Notes: generated by a model not told the origin, from the letters alone. Positions 1 through 7,879 are shown, counted from the first letter of the stretch. The stretch: DNA of 64,000 bases from Variovorax sp. Root411 (GCF_001425205.1 NZ_LMDW01000002.1:236777-300776); one strand, 5' to 3'. Program-made: numbers and translations.

Positions 1-540
1 GCAGTCGGGAAAATTGTTGGTGCCGTACTCGCGCACGAACAGCTGATAGAGAAAGGCGGCCTCGTTGCTCGCGCGGCCCGAGGTGTAGAAGATGGCCTGG
101 TTCGGGTCGGGCAGCGCGTTCAGGTGCTTCGCGATGCGCGCGAACGCGTCGTCCCATTCGATGGGCACGTACTTGTCGCTGGCCGCGTCGTAGGCCATGG
201 GGTGCGTGAGGCGGCCCTGGTCTTCGAGCCAGAAATCGCTCTGCTCGGCCAGTTGCGCCACGGTGTGCTTTGCAAAGAGTTCCGGGCCGGCACGCCGCGC
301 GGTGGCTTCGGCGGCCACGGCCTTGACGCCGTTCTCGCAGAACTCGAACGTGGAGGCGTGGTTTCGGTCGGGCCAGGCACAGCCGGGGCAGTCGAAACCG
401 TCGGGCTGGTTGGCCGAGAGCAGCGTCTTCGCGCCCTTGATGGGAATGTCCTGCCGCAGCAGCGCATTGGTCACGCTGCGCAATGCGCCCCAACCGCCCG
501 CGGGGCCCTTGTAAAACTCGATCTTCTGCTCACTGCTCAT
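1..540 (-). CDS. FdhF/YdeP-family molybdopterin oxidoreductase, N-terminal part (runs off the window)
   Basis: Only the first 180 codons are present; the rest lies left of base 1. The protein begins MSSEQKIEFYKGPAGGWGAL and carries CPGCAWPD at residues 51-58 and a further Cys at about 68 (FEFCENG), the iron-sulfur pattern of the YdeP-like branch of formate-dehydrogenase-alpha-like enzymes. Family members bind a molybdopterin guanine dinucleotide and a 4Fe-4S cluster in the cytoplasm and are about 750 residues long; their substrate is often unproven, so formate oxidation is an inference. The neighbouring molybdate transporter genes and an oxalate/formate-type transporter on the same strand fit a molybdenum-dependent role. 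The ATG at 540 has only a weak ribosome-binding site. Confidence 0.8.
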   Translation of the reverse strand, partial: MSSEQKIEFYKGPAGGWGALRSVTNALLRQDIPIKGAKTLLSANQPDGFDCPGCAWPDRNHASTFEFCENGVKAVAAEATARRAGPELFAKHTVAQLAEQSDFWLEDQGRLTHPMAYDAASDKYVPIEWDDAFARIAKHLNALPDPNQAIFYTSGRASNEAAFLYQLFVREYGTNNFPDC

Positions 541-623
541 GGCAGCGAGTGTTCGCCGTGGGCCTTCAGAGCGTCAAATTGAATCGGGACATGCGGCGAT
601 TCAAAAAGGAAATGAAGGAGATC

Positions 624-1415
624 TCAAACCCCTCGTGTGTCCTGCGTCAACAGGCCGCGCAGCTTGCTACGCAAGGGCGTCTCCTCGACGGCCTGCACGC
701 CGGCAATCTCGCGCAGCGCGAAGTCGCGGCTTTCAGCCGTGTGCAGGTCGATCTCGCGCACCACCTGCCCATCCTTGTAGACAAAGGCCACGTCAGCCAG
801 CGCGAGCACGTCCTCGATGTCGTGCGTGATCATCAGCACCGGAATGCCCCATTGCCTGCGCACCAGCGCAAGCTCATTGCGCAACTCGGCGCGCAGCATG
901 GGGTTGAGCGCGGCGAAAGGTTCGTCGAGCAGCAGCACCTGCGGCTCGCAGGCCAGCGCGCGCGCGAGGGCCACGCGCTGCTGCTGCCCGCCCGAGAGGT
1001 TCTGCGGCCGGCTGTCGGCCAGTGCGGCGAGGCCGAAGCTTTCGAGCAGGGCCTGCACGCGCTCGGCGTCTTTCGCAGCCGGCTTGCGACGATGCCATGC
1101 GGTCAGCCCGAAGCCCACGTTCTCGCGCACGCTCAGGTGCGGGAACAGTGCGTAGTGCTGGAACAGGTAGCCGATGCGCCGCGCCGAAGCAGGCACGTCG
1201 ATGCCCTGGGCCGCGTCGTACAGCGTGCGGCCGTCGAGCCGCACATGGCCGGCGCTGGGATGCAGCAGGCCGGCAATGGCCTGCAGGGTCAGAGACTTGC
1301 CTGCACCCGAGGGGCCGTAGAGCGCGGCGAAAGGCACGTCGGTCGCGAAACGCACGGCCAGATCGAAGCGTCGGCGGCCGTCGGCTACCGTGAGCTTCAG
1401 GTCGACATCGATCAT
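624..1415 (-). CDS. modC: Molybdate ABC transporter ATP-binding protein, short form
   Basis: This is the cytoplasmic ATPase that powers molybdate import with ModB and ModA. The 263-residue protein shows Walker A GPSGAGKS (about residues 34-41), the ABC signature LSGGQQQR, Walker B LLLDEP and the H-loop MITHD. The start MIDVDLKLTV at 1415 is chosen because it matches the family's N-terminus; the open frame upstream is repeat DNA. Canonical ModC is about 350 residues and ends in a TOBE/Mop molybdate-binding domain. Here the chain stops soon after the ATPase core, so that domain is absent. The gene is last in the mod group and separated from modA by 281 bp that contain a composite palindromic repeat. 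Confidence 0.9.
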   Translation of the reverse strand: MIDVDLKLTVADGRRRFDLAVRFATDVPFAALYGPSGAGKSLTLQAIAGLLHPSAGHVRLDGRTLYDAAQGIDVPASARRIGYLFQHYALFPHLSVRENVGFGLTAWHRRKPAAKDAERVQALLESFGLAALADSRPQNLSGGQQQRVALARALACEPQVLLLDEPFAALNPMLRAELRNELALVRRQWGIPVLMITHDIEDVLALADVAFVYKDGQVVREIDLHTAESRDFALREIAGVQAVEETPLRSKLRGLLTQDTRGV

Positions 1416-1466
1416 CCTTGCTGCTCCGGCGTTCTGGGGCGTGACGCGCGGTTGGTTTCGGGGTGC

Positions 1467-1670
1467 GTGCGCAGGCCACCGGGTACTCCCCTCCGCGAAT
1501 GTCCCCCGCTTCGCTCCTCCTTTATTTCGCTGCGGGGAGCACCCGATGCCCTGTGCACGAGGGCACGCTGCTGATTCGCGGCCGATCGACAAGTGCTCTG
1601 AACGATCACGACGGCGGGGTGCCTTGCGCAGCGAAATAAAGGAGGAGCGAAGCGGGGGACATTCGCGGAG
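1467..1670. repeat. Composite palindromic repeat, family A, copy 1 (right end truncated)
   Basis: A perfect 44-bp inverted repeat lies at 1491-1534 and 1627-1670; it reads CTCCGCGAATGTCCCCCGCT at its outer end and ATTTCGCTGCG at its inner end. The left arm is itself flanked by a second, imperfect inverted pair (GTGCGCAGGCCACCGGGTAC at 1467 and the complementary stretch ending at 1558), making one hairpin with the 44-bp arm as its loop. The right arm has only its left flank (from about 1604, GATCACGACGGCGGGGTGCC); the matching right flank seen in copy 2 is missing. The element fills most of the gap between modA and modC and encodes no plausible protein. Confidence 0.85.
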
Positions 1671-1696
1671 CAAACAACAGGATCTCATCTCAGGAG

Positions 1697-2446
1697 TCAC
1701 GGCTTCCCGAACCCATAGCGCGCGAGCACTTCCTGCGCGGCGGGCGTCGAAAGAAAGGCGATGAAGTCGCCGGCCAGCGCTTTCTGTTTGCTCTCCGAAA
1801 CCACAGCGATAGGGTACGTCACAGGCGCGTGGCCGGTGGGCGTGAAGGCGATCTTCACCTTGTCGCCGGCCACCGCCGCATCGGTGCGGTAGACGAAACC
1901 AGCCTCGACCTCACCGCGGCTCACGTAGTCGAGCACCTGGCGCACGCTGTCGGCCTGCACGAACTTGGGTTCGAGCGTGGTCCAGAGCTTGGCGCTGTCG
2001 AGCACCTGCCTGGTGTAGCGGCCGACCGGCACGGTGGCGACCTTGCCGATGGCGATCTTCTTGACACTCGCGCCGCCCAGGTCTTGCAGCGTCTTGACGC
2101 CCACGCCCTCCTTGGCGGGCTCGATGAGCACGAGGCTGTTGGTGACGAAGTCCTTGCGCGTGGCGACATCGATGGCCTTCTGCTCGGCGCCGCGATTCAT
2201 CGTTTCCTGGTCGGCGCTGGCGAACACGTCGACCGGCGCGCCCTGGACGATCTGCTGCAGCAGCACGCCCGAGGCGGCGAAATTGAAGCGCACCACGGCC
2301 CCGGGCCTGGCAGCCTCGAACCTCGGGCCGATTTCCTTGAACGCGTCGGTCAGGCTCGCGGCGGCGGACACGGTGATCTGCTGCGCGCCGGCAGCCAGCG
2401 GCAGGGCGAGTGCGAGAGCCAGCGACAGAAGGTGGAACGGGCGCAT
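1697..2446 (-). CDS. modA: Molybdate ABC transporter periplasmic binding protein
   Basis: This is the periplasmic molybdate/tungstate receptor that feeds the ModB channel. The 249-residue product has a clear Sec signal peptide (MRPFHLLSLALALALPLAAG, cleavage near AGA-QQ), followed by ITVSAAASLTDAF, the hallmark ModA N-terminus whose Ser residues contact the oxyanion. It also has the characteristic SGVLLQQI and DVFASAD segments. I place the start at the ATG at 2446 because GGAG lies 6 nt upstream; an in-frame TTG at 2452 is less likely. The length matches the family. It lies 28 bp downstream of modB, so the two are probably co-transcribed. Confidence 0.95.
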   Translation of the reverse strand: MRPFHLLSLALALALPLAAGAQQITVSAAASLTDAFKEIGPRFEAARPGAVVRFNFAASGVLLQQIVQGAPVDVFASADQETMNRGAEQKAIDVATRKDFVTNSLVLIEPAKEGVGVKTLQDLGGASVKKIAIGKVATVPVGRYTRQVLDSAKLWTTLEPKFVQADSVRQVLDYVSRGEVEAGFVYRTDAAVAGDKVKIAFTPTGHAPVTYPIAVVSESKQKALAGDFIAFLSTPAAQEVLARYGFGKP

Positions 2447-2474
2447 GGACAACTCCGGAATGATGGAGACGAAA

Positions 2475-3158
2475 TCAGCGAAGCGAGAAGAAGCGGCTCG
2501 ACAGCACCAGCACGGTGATCGACAGCAGCGAGGTCACAACGACCAGCAGCAGCGCGAGGTCGTCGTGACCGGCCTGCACAGCGTCGTAGATGGCCATCGA
2601 CAGCGTCTGGGTCTGCTTGGGAATGGAGCCGGCCACCATCAGCGATGCGCCGAACTCACCCATGGCGCGTGCGAACGCGAGCAGCGTGCCGGCCAGGATG
2701 CCGGGCCACGCCAGCGGCAGCGTGACGCGCACGAAAACCGAGAACGGCGACTGCCGCAGCGTGCTGGCCGCGGCTTCGAGCGAACGGTCCACACCCGAGA
2801 ATGCCGCGCTGGCCGACTTGAGCACCAGCGGCAGCGCCACCACGGCCGATGCCACCACGGCACCGTGCCAACTGAAGATGATGGTGTAGTCGAGGTGCTC
2901 GCGCAGCCACGCGCCCAGCGGGCTGCGGCGCCCGGCCGCCACGAGGATGGCGTAGCCGATCACCGTGGGTGGCAACACCAGCGGCAGCATGAACACGGCC
3001 TCGAGCACGGTGCGACCAAAGAATTTCTTGCGCGCGAACACCCAGCCCAGCGCCACGCCCGCAATCAGCGCCAGCACGGTCGCGACCGCGGCGACCTTGA
3101 GCGACAGTGCCAGGGGCGACCAGTCGGTCGAGGCGATGAGGGCGTTCGTCGTATTCAT
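2475..3158 (-). CDS. modB: Molybdate ABC transporter permease
   Basis: This is the inner-membrane channel subunit for molybdate import. The protein has 227 residues, about five hydrophobic segments, and the cytoplasmic EAA loop (EAASTLRQSPFSVFVRVTLP) that docks ModC. FMLPLVLPPTVIGYAIL and the later GEFGASLMVAGSIP are typical of ModB. The ATG at 3158 (MNTTNALIAS) is preferred; it gives the normal family length, whereas the frame upstream runs antisense-like through modE. It is the first structural gene after modE, with a probable ModE operator at 3226-3247. The order modB-modA differs from the usual modA-modB-modC. Confidence 0.93.
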   Translation of the reverse strand: MNTTNALIASTDWSPLALSLKVAAVATVLALIAGVALGWVFARKKFFGRTVLEAVFMLPLVLPPTVIGYAILVAAGRRSPLGAWLREHLDYTIIFSWHGAVVASAVVALPLVLKSASAAFSGVDRSLEAAASTLRQSPFSVFVRVTLPLAWPGILAGTLLAFARAMGEFGASLMVAGSIPKQTQTLSMAIYDAVQAGHDDLALLLVVVTSLLSITVLVLSSRFFSLR

Positions 3159-3225
3159 TGGGATACGGCGGAATTGTTGCACGACGAACGCTGCCTCACC
3201 GCGAAGATGCACGGCGTGAGCTGCC

Positions 3226-3247
3226 CCATATACCGATCGATATAACG
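3226..3247. promoter_or_regulatory. Probable ModE-binding box upstream of modB
   Basis: The 22-bp stretch CCATATACCGATCGATATAACG is an imperfect palindrome around GATC, with ATATA/TATAT half-sites and a terminal CG. It resembles the ModE consensus, which pairs CGnTATAT-type half-sites separated by a few bases. It abuts the modE stop codon and lies 68 bp upstream of the modB start, the expected place for molybdate-dependent repression of modBA(C). The match is judged by eye. Confidence 0.5.
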
Positions 3248-3595
3248 TTACGGGACCAGCAGCCGCGTCAGCGCACGGATGTCCGCAGCCGTGGCCAGCT
3301 TCGCCGCGTTTTCGATGGCGCGGTAATGCCTGACGACTTCCTCGCCCACCGGCGTGAGCGCAGTGCCGCCGCCGCGCGAGCCGCCGGCCGCGGTGTTCAC
3401 GGCGGGCGAGACCAGTGCCTGGTTCATCTCGTCGATCAGCATCCAGGCCCTGCGGTACGACATGCCCAGCAGGCGGGCCGCCGCCGAGATCGAACCGGTC
3501 TCGGCCACCGCTTCGAGCACGGCGATCTTGCCGGGGCCGATGGCGATGGCGTCGTCCCGGTAGACGCGCAGACGGAACTGGACTTTGGATTTCAT
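3248..3595 (-). CDS. modE: ModE-family molybdate-responsive regulator, DNA-binding domain only
   Basis: The protein has 115 residues with a LysR-like winged helix-turn-helix: TGSISAAARLLGMSYRRAW, at about residues 33-51, is the ModE recognition region. It continues with ALVSPAVNTAAGGSRGGGTAL and VGEEVVRHYR, which match the ModE N-terminal domain. Full-length ModE (about 260 residues) adds two Mop domains that bind molybdate; none is present, so how it senses molybdate is not evident. It starts at the ATG at 3595 and precedes modB by 89 bp. A probable target site lies directly after its stop codon. Short ModE-like proteins are known in many proteobacteria and are often annotated simply as winged-helix regulators. 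Confidence 0.85.
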   Translation of the reverse strand: MKSKVQFRLRVYRDDAIAIGPGKIAVLEAVAETGSISAAARLLGMSYRRAWMLIDEMNQALVSPAVNTAAGGSRGGGTALTPVGEEVVRHYRAIENAAKLATAADIRALTRLLVP

Positions 3596-3660
3596 CTGGC
3601 GCGAAGGGTAAACCATGCTGCAAGGCTCGGCCCCCTTCGCGAAGCCACGGGGAAGCGTTC

Positions 3661-5358
3661 CTAGTGGAAGAACTTCGCCGCGCTCACGAGCGTTTTGTAG
3701 ACGCCCCAGGCCAGCGGAATACCCACTGCCACCCACGCCAGCGCCACAACCGCAGGGCTCACCGTGTCGGCGCGGCCAGAGCCGCTGCCCACTTCGGCCG
3801 CAGAGGCTTTTTCGTGCGCCAGCTTCTTCTCCACGGCCAGTTCGGCGTCGGTCATGAAGTGCTTTTCGGCCACCGGGCGCACCAGCAGGTTGGCGATGAA
3901 GCCGATCACCAGCATGCCCACGAGGATGTACATGGTCTGGTTGTAGACCTGCTCGCGCGGCAGGCCCAGGCCCAGCTGGTACTCGCGCATGTAGTTCACC
4001 ACCACCGGGCCGAGGATGCCGGCCGTGGCCCACGCGGTGAGCAGGCGGCCATGGATGGCGCCCACGAACTGCGTGCCGAACAGGTCGGCGAGGTAGGCCG
4101 GCACCGTGGCGAAGCCGCCGCCGTACATCGACACGATCACGCAGCAGGCGCCCACGAACAGCAGCTTGCTGCCCGCGCCGGCCGACGAGGGAATGCTCGC
4201 GTACAGGATGCCGCCGAGCACGAAGAACACCGTGTAGGTGAGTTTGCGGCCCAGCTTGTCCGACAGGCTGGCCCACACGAAGCGCCCGCCGATGTTGAAC
4301 AGCGACAGCAGCGCCGTGAAGCCGCCCGCCACCACCGCGATGGCCGCGAGTTGCGTCTTGTCGAGCTGGCCGTACTTGGCTGGCAGGTCGATCAGCCCGC
4401 CGCCGAACACTTCCTGCAGCATCGGCGAGGCCATGCCGATCACGCCGATGCCGGCGCTCACGTTCATGCACAGCACCAGCCACACGAGCCAGAACTGCGG
4501 AATGCCCCAGACCTTCTTCACGTGCACGTGGCGCTGCGTGATCATGGCGTTGCTGGTCTGCGCCGGGGGCGGCGTCCAGCCTTCGGGCTTCCAGCCCGAA
4601 GGCGGCACGCGGTAGCCCAGCGCGCCGGCCATCATGAAGACGAAGTAGCCGAGCGCCATCACGACGAAGGTCTGCATCACGCCCACGTCGGTGGCGGTGC
4701 TGAAGCGCTTCATGAGGTCGACCGCCAGCGGCGAGCCGATCATCGCGCCGCCGCCGAAGCCCATGATGGCCATGCCGGTCGCCATGCCGCGGCGATCGGG
4801 GAACCACTTGATCAGCGTGCTCACCGGCGAGATGTAGCCCAGCCCCAGGCCGATGCCGCCGATCACGCCCGAGCCGAGGATCATCAGCCAGAACTGGTGC
4901 AGGTGGATGCCCAGTGCCGACAGCAGCATGCCGCCGCACCAGCACAGCGCCGACACCACGCCGGCCTTGCGAGGACCGGCGCGCTCGAGCCAGCCGCCCC
5001 ACAGGGCCGCCGAGCAGCCGAGGAAGACGAAGAACAGCGTGTACATCCAGCCGAGCGTGGCCACGCGCCAGTCGCAGTTCGTGGCGAACAGCTCGGCGAA
5101 GAAGCTCATGTCCCTGGCGCAGGCCTGGGCGCCGGTCCCCGCAATGCCGAGCGCCTTCGACAGCGGCAGCCAGAACACCGAGAAGCCATAGGCCATGCCG
5201 ATGCACAGGTGAATGGCCAGTGCGGCCGGGGGTACCAGCCAGCGGTTGAAGCCGGGCCCCGCGATGATGCGTTCTTTTTCCAGGAAGCCGGGTTGCGGTT
5301 GCGCCCCTCCTCCAACGATGCGATCTCCATCGAGAACGCCTGCAGTTGAGCCTGCCAT
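3661..5358 (-). CDS. OFA-family MFS transporter (oxalate/formate antiporter type)
   Basis: A 565-residue major-facilitator protein with about 12 membrane segments. LCIGMAYGFSVFWLPLSKAL is the OFA-type first helix; GLGLGYISPVSTLIKWFPDR and RRGMATGMAIMGFGGGA are the family's conserved loop and helix. OFA carriers exchange dicarboxylates or monocarboxylates such as oxalate and formate across the inner membrane; the real substrate here is unknown. Residues near 90-115 form a longer Cys-containing loop than in OxlT, a feature of the larger OFA subgroup. The ATG at 5358 has a good AGGAGAA site 3 nt upstream. A LysR gene lies immediately upstream, and an FdhF-like enzyme and mod genes downstream, suggesting formate or oxalate metabolism. 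Confidence 0.85.
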   Translation of the reverse strand: MAGSTAGVLDGDRIVGGGAQPQPGFLEKERIIAGPGFNRWLVPPAALAIHLCIGMAYGFSVFWLPLSKALGIAGTGAQACARDMSFFAELFATNCDWRVATLGWMYTLFFVFLGCSAALWGGWLERAGPRKAGVVSALCWCGGMLLSALGIHLHQFWLMILGSGVIGGIGLGLGYISPVSTLIKWFPDRRGMATGMAIMGFGGGAMIGSPLAVDLMKRFSTATDVGVMQTFVVMALGYFVFMMAGALGYRVPPSGWKPEGWTPPPAQTSNAMITQRHVHVKKVWGIPQFWLVWLVLCMNVSAGIGVIGMASPMLQEVFGGGLIDLPAKYGQLDKTQLAAIAVVAGGFTALLSLFNIGGRFVWASLSDKLGRKLTYTVFFVLGGILYASIPSSAGAGSKLLFVGACCVIVSMYGGGFATVPAYLADLFGTQFVGAIHGRLLTAWATAGILGPVVVNYMREYQLGLGLPREQVYNQTMYILVGMLVIGFIANLLVRPVAEKHFMTDAELAVEKKLAHEKASAAEVGSGSGRADTVSPAVVALAWVAVGIPLAWGVYKTLVSAAKFFH

Positions 5359-5419
5359 ATTTCTCCTAGTTGGCCGGATTTGTAACTCTTGTGTTTGATC
5401 CGGGCCGCGGAGTGTGTCA

Positions 5420-5434
5420 GAACGTTTCACGTTC
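5420..5434. promoter_or_regulatory. Palindromic operator candidate in the OFA transporter promoter
   Basis: GAACGTTTCACGTTC is a perfect 6-bp inverted repeat with a 3-bp spacer. On the minus strand it lies just downstream of TTGACG (5435-5440), which would be a good -35 box, and ahead of a poor -10 (CACACT). A repressor bound here would sit between the promoter elements. A second perfect palindrome, ATCGGCCGAT at 5454-5463, lies slightly upstream and could be a LysR-type site. No binding protein can be assigned from sequence alone. Confidence 0.4.
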
Positions 5435-5489
5435 CGTCAAATTCGTTCGGCGCATCGGCCGATTCAATAACTAAATGCCCGGCCCGTGC

Positions 5490-6434
5490 TCAGTCGCCGA
5501 GCGTCCCGCTGTGCAGGCGCACCTGCTCACGCCACTCGGGGGTTTGCAGGAAGGCGAGCGCGGCTTCGAGCGCGCGCGAGGAGCGCACGCCGTCCTGCGT
5601 CATGAAGCCAATCGGCGTGAGCACTTCGGGCGCCACCAGCGGCAGCGCCTCCAGCTCGCGGTGGCTGCGCACGGCCGCGACCATGGCGCCGGGCAGCACG
5701 CTGCTGACCGTGCCCGCGCTCACGGCCAGCGCGAGCGCAAGCACGGAGTTGGTCTCGATGGCGGGTGCCACCGGCACTCCCGCCTCGCGCAGCGCCTGGT
5801 CCATGATGGCGCGGTTGTGCATGTCGGTCGTGAGCAGGCACAGCGGCAGCTTGCCGGCCTCGGCCCAGGTGATGGGCTGGCCGATGCGCAGTTCGTTCAC
5901 CGAGGGCGTTTCGGCGCGCCGCAGCAGGAAGTAGTGCTCGACGCTCTGCGGCCAGGCCGTGAGCTTGATGCCCGGCAGGTGCATGCGCTCCGTGTAGCCG
6001 AGCGCGAGGTCGATCGACAGGCTTTCGAGCCCCGTCTCCAGTTCCTGCGAGCTCATCGACAGCACGACCGGCAGGATGCCCGGATGCCGCTGGTTCAGCA
6101 TGGCGGCGAAGCGCGAGAGCATCGGAATGGCGGTGGGCACCGCGGCCATGCGCAGGCGCCCGCGCGGGTTGTCCACGTCGCTGCGCAGCTCCTGCAGCAG
6201 CACTTCGTTGTCGCGCAGCATGCGCTGCGCCGTGGCCAGCACGCGCTCGCCTTCGTGTGTGAGGCCGACATAGACGCGCGCGCGCTTGACGATGACCACG
6301 CCGAACTCGGTTTCGAGCGCACGCAGCGCGTTCGACAGCGCCGGCTGCGTGATGTGGCAGGCCTGCGCGGCACGGCCGAAGTGCTTGTGCTCGTTGAGCG
6401 CCACCAGATAGCGCATCGAGGCGAGCAGGTTCAT
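5490..6434 (-). CDS. LysR-family transcriptional regulator
   Basis: The 314-residue protein has an N-terminal LysR helix-turn-helix (MRYLVALNEHKHFGRAAQAC and ITQPALSNALRALE, about residues 7-44) and a C-terminal periplasmic-binding-protein-like effector domain. LysR proteins usually respond to a small metabolite and activate neighbouring genes. It is co-directional with, and 131 bp upstream of, the OFA transporter, whose promoter contains palindromes that could be its sites. Similar regulators sit beside formate dehydrogenase genes in related bacteria, so control of the transporter or the FdhF-like enzyme is a reasonable inference. The ATG at 6434 gives the standard family length. Confidence 0.88.
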   Translation of the reverse strand: MNLLASMRYLVALNEHKHFGRAAQACHITQPALSNALRALETEFGVVIVKRARVYVGLTHEGERVLATAQRMLRDNEVLLQELRSDVDNPRGRLRMAAVPTAIPMLSRFAAMLNQRHPGILPVVLSMSSQELETGLESLSIDLALGYTERMHLPGIKLTAWPQSVEHYFLLRRAETPSVNELRIGQPITWAEAGKLPLCLLTTDMHNRAIMDQALREAGVPVAPAIETNSVLALALAVSAGTVSSVLPGAMVAAVRSHRELEALPLVAPEVLTPIGFMTQDGVRSSRALEAALAFLQTPEWREQVRLHSGTLGD

Positions 6435-6500
6435 GCCTGCGGCTCCGGCGCGTATTGTGTCGTGGGGTGCTTGTGTTTCTGAGGCTCTTGTCCGGGGTGC

Positions 6501-6705
6501 GTGCGCAGGCCATCGGGTAACTCCCTCCGCGAATGTCCCCCGCTTCGCTCCTCCTTTATTTCGCTGCGTGAGTCACCCGACGCCCTGCGCACGAGGACGA
6601 CTGCTCTGATCGATCACGCCGATGGGGTGCCTTGCGCAGCGAAATAAAGGGGGAGCCCGAAGGGCGAAGGGCATTCGCGGAGCAAGGTACCCCGTCGGCG
6701 TGATC
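6501..6705. repeat. Composite palindromic repeat, family A, copy 2 (complete)
   Basis: Two adjacent hairpin units face each other. Unit I spans 6501-6592: flanks GTGCGCAGGCCATCGGGTAA (from 6501) and GAGTCACCCGACGCCCTGCG (from 6570) pair imperfectly around the same 44-bp block as copy 1 (6525-6568). Unit II spans 6612-6705: GATCACGCCGATGGGGTGCC and its partner beginning AAGGTACCCCGTCGGCGTGA at 6684 pair at about 20 of 22 positions around 6635-6682, an imperfect inverted copy of the 44-bp block. The two loops are therefore complementary. The element lies in the 322-bp gap 6435-6756 between the LysR gene and mrp; I see no gene or clear promoter in the rest of that gap. Confidence 0.85.
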
Positions 6706-6756
6706 GCGCCCCGAACAACGCACCTCCCGACGACTCGAAATGCACGGCTTCATCCC

Positions 6757-7848
6757 TCAGGTGTTCTTGCTGATCGAGATCGTCGGAAACTTGGAGGAAA
6801 AATCCTTCGCCTTCTCGGCGATGCCCACGGCCACGCGGCGTGCAACCGCCTTGTAGATGCCGGCCACGTCGCCTTCCGGATCGGACACCACCGTAGGCGC
6901 GCCGCTGTCGGCCTGCAGGCGGATCTTGATGTCCAGCGGCAGCGCGCCGAGGTATTCCATCTGGTACTCGGCCGCCATCTTCCTGCCGCCGTCCGCGCCG
7001 AAGATGTGCTCCGCATGGCCGCAGTTCGAGCAGATGTGCACCGCCATGTTCTCGACGATGCCGAGGATCGGCACGCCGACCTTCTCGAACATCTTGATGC
7101 CCTTCTTCGCGTCGAGCAGCGCGATGTCCTGCGGCGTGGTGACGATCACCGCGCCGGTCATCGGTACGCGCTGGCTCAGCGTGAGCTGGATGTCGCCGGT
7201 GCCCGGGGGCATGTCGACGATCAGGTAGTCGAGGTCTTTCCAGTTGGTCTGGCGCAGCAGCTGCTCCAGCGCCTGCGTGGCCATCGGGCCGCGCCAGACC
7301 ATGGCCTGGTCGGGGTCGACCAAGAAGCCGATGGACATCACCTGCACACCGTGGCGCTCCATGGGCTCCATGGTCTTGCCGTCGGCGCTTTCGGGGCGGC
7401 CTTCGATGCCCATCATCATGGGCTGGCTCGGGCCGTAGATGTCGGCGTCGAGCAGGCCGACCGTGGCGCCCTCGGAGGCCAGCGCAAGCGCCAGGTTGGC
7501 GGCCGTGGTGCTCTTGCCCACGCCGCCCTTGCCCGAAGCCACCGCGATGATGTTCTTGACGTTGGGCATCAGCTGCACGCCGCGCTGCACCGCATGGCTG
7601 ATGACCTTGGTGACGATGTTGACCGACACGTTCTCCACGCCCGGCACCGCCTTGGCAGCCGCCACCAGCGCCTTGCGGATGGCCGCGTGCTGGCTCTTCG
7701 CCGGATAGCCGAGTTCGAGGTCGAACGAGACGTCGCCCTCCGCTATCTGCAGGTTCTTGAGCGACCGGCTCGCCGCGAATTCCTTGCCGGTGTTAGGGTC
7801 CGCGACGGCCTTGAGCGCGTCCATGAGCCCTTCTGGGGTGAGTGCCAT
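6757..7848 (-). CDS. apbC: Mrp/ApbC iron-sulfur cluster carrier ATPase
   Basis: This cytoplasmic P-loop scaffold or carrier passes 4Fe-4S clusters to target enzymes. The 363-residue protein has an N-terminal MIP18-type (DUF59) domain at about residues 5-80, then the deviant Walker A SGKGGVGKSTTAANLALALA near 105-124, and IVDMPPGTGD. The cluster-binding CxxC is present (HICSNCGHAEHIFG). The ATG at 7848 is preceded by GGAG. It stands alone on the minus strand; the 160 bp upstream, shared with the divergent patatin gene, are largely occupied by a family B repeat. A candidate client is the iron-sulfur quinolinate synthase NadA encoded further right. Confidence 0.95.
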   Translation of the reverse strand: MALTPEGLMDALKAVADPNTGKEFAASRSLKNLQIAEGDVSFDLELGYPAKSQHAAIRKALVAAAKAVPGVENVSVNIVTKVISHAVQRGVQLMPNVKNIIAVASGKGGVGKSTTAANLALALASEGATVGLLDADIYGPSQPMMMGIEGRPESADGKTMEPMERHGVQVMSIGFLVDPDQAMVWRGPMATQALEQLLRQTNWKDLDYLIVDMPPGTGDIQLTLSQRVPMTGAVIVTTPQDIALLDAKKGIKMFEKVGVPILGIVENMAVHICSNCGHAEHIFGADGGRKMAAEYQMEYLGALPLDIKIRLQADSGAPTVVSDPEGDVAGIYKAVARRVAVGIAEKAKDFSSKFPTISISKNT

Positions 7849-7879
7849 TGATCAAACTCCTGAATGGCCGGTAGTCTAG

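Noticed and set aside
1416-1700. Upstream extension of modC through the palindromic repeat
   Set aside because: The added residues encode repeat DNA and the ModC family start matches the ATG at 1415.
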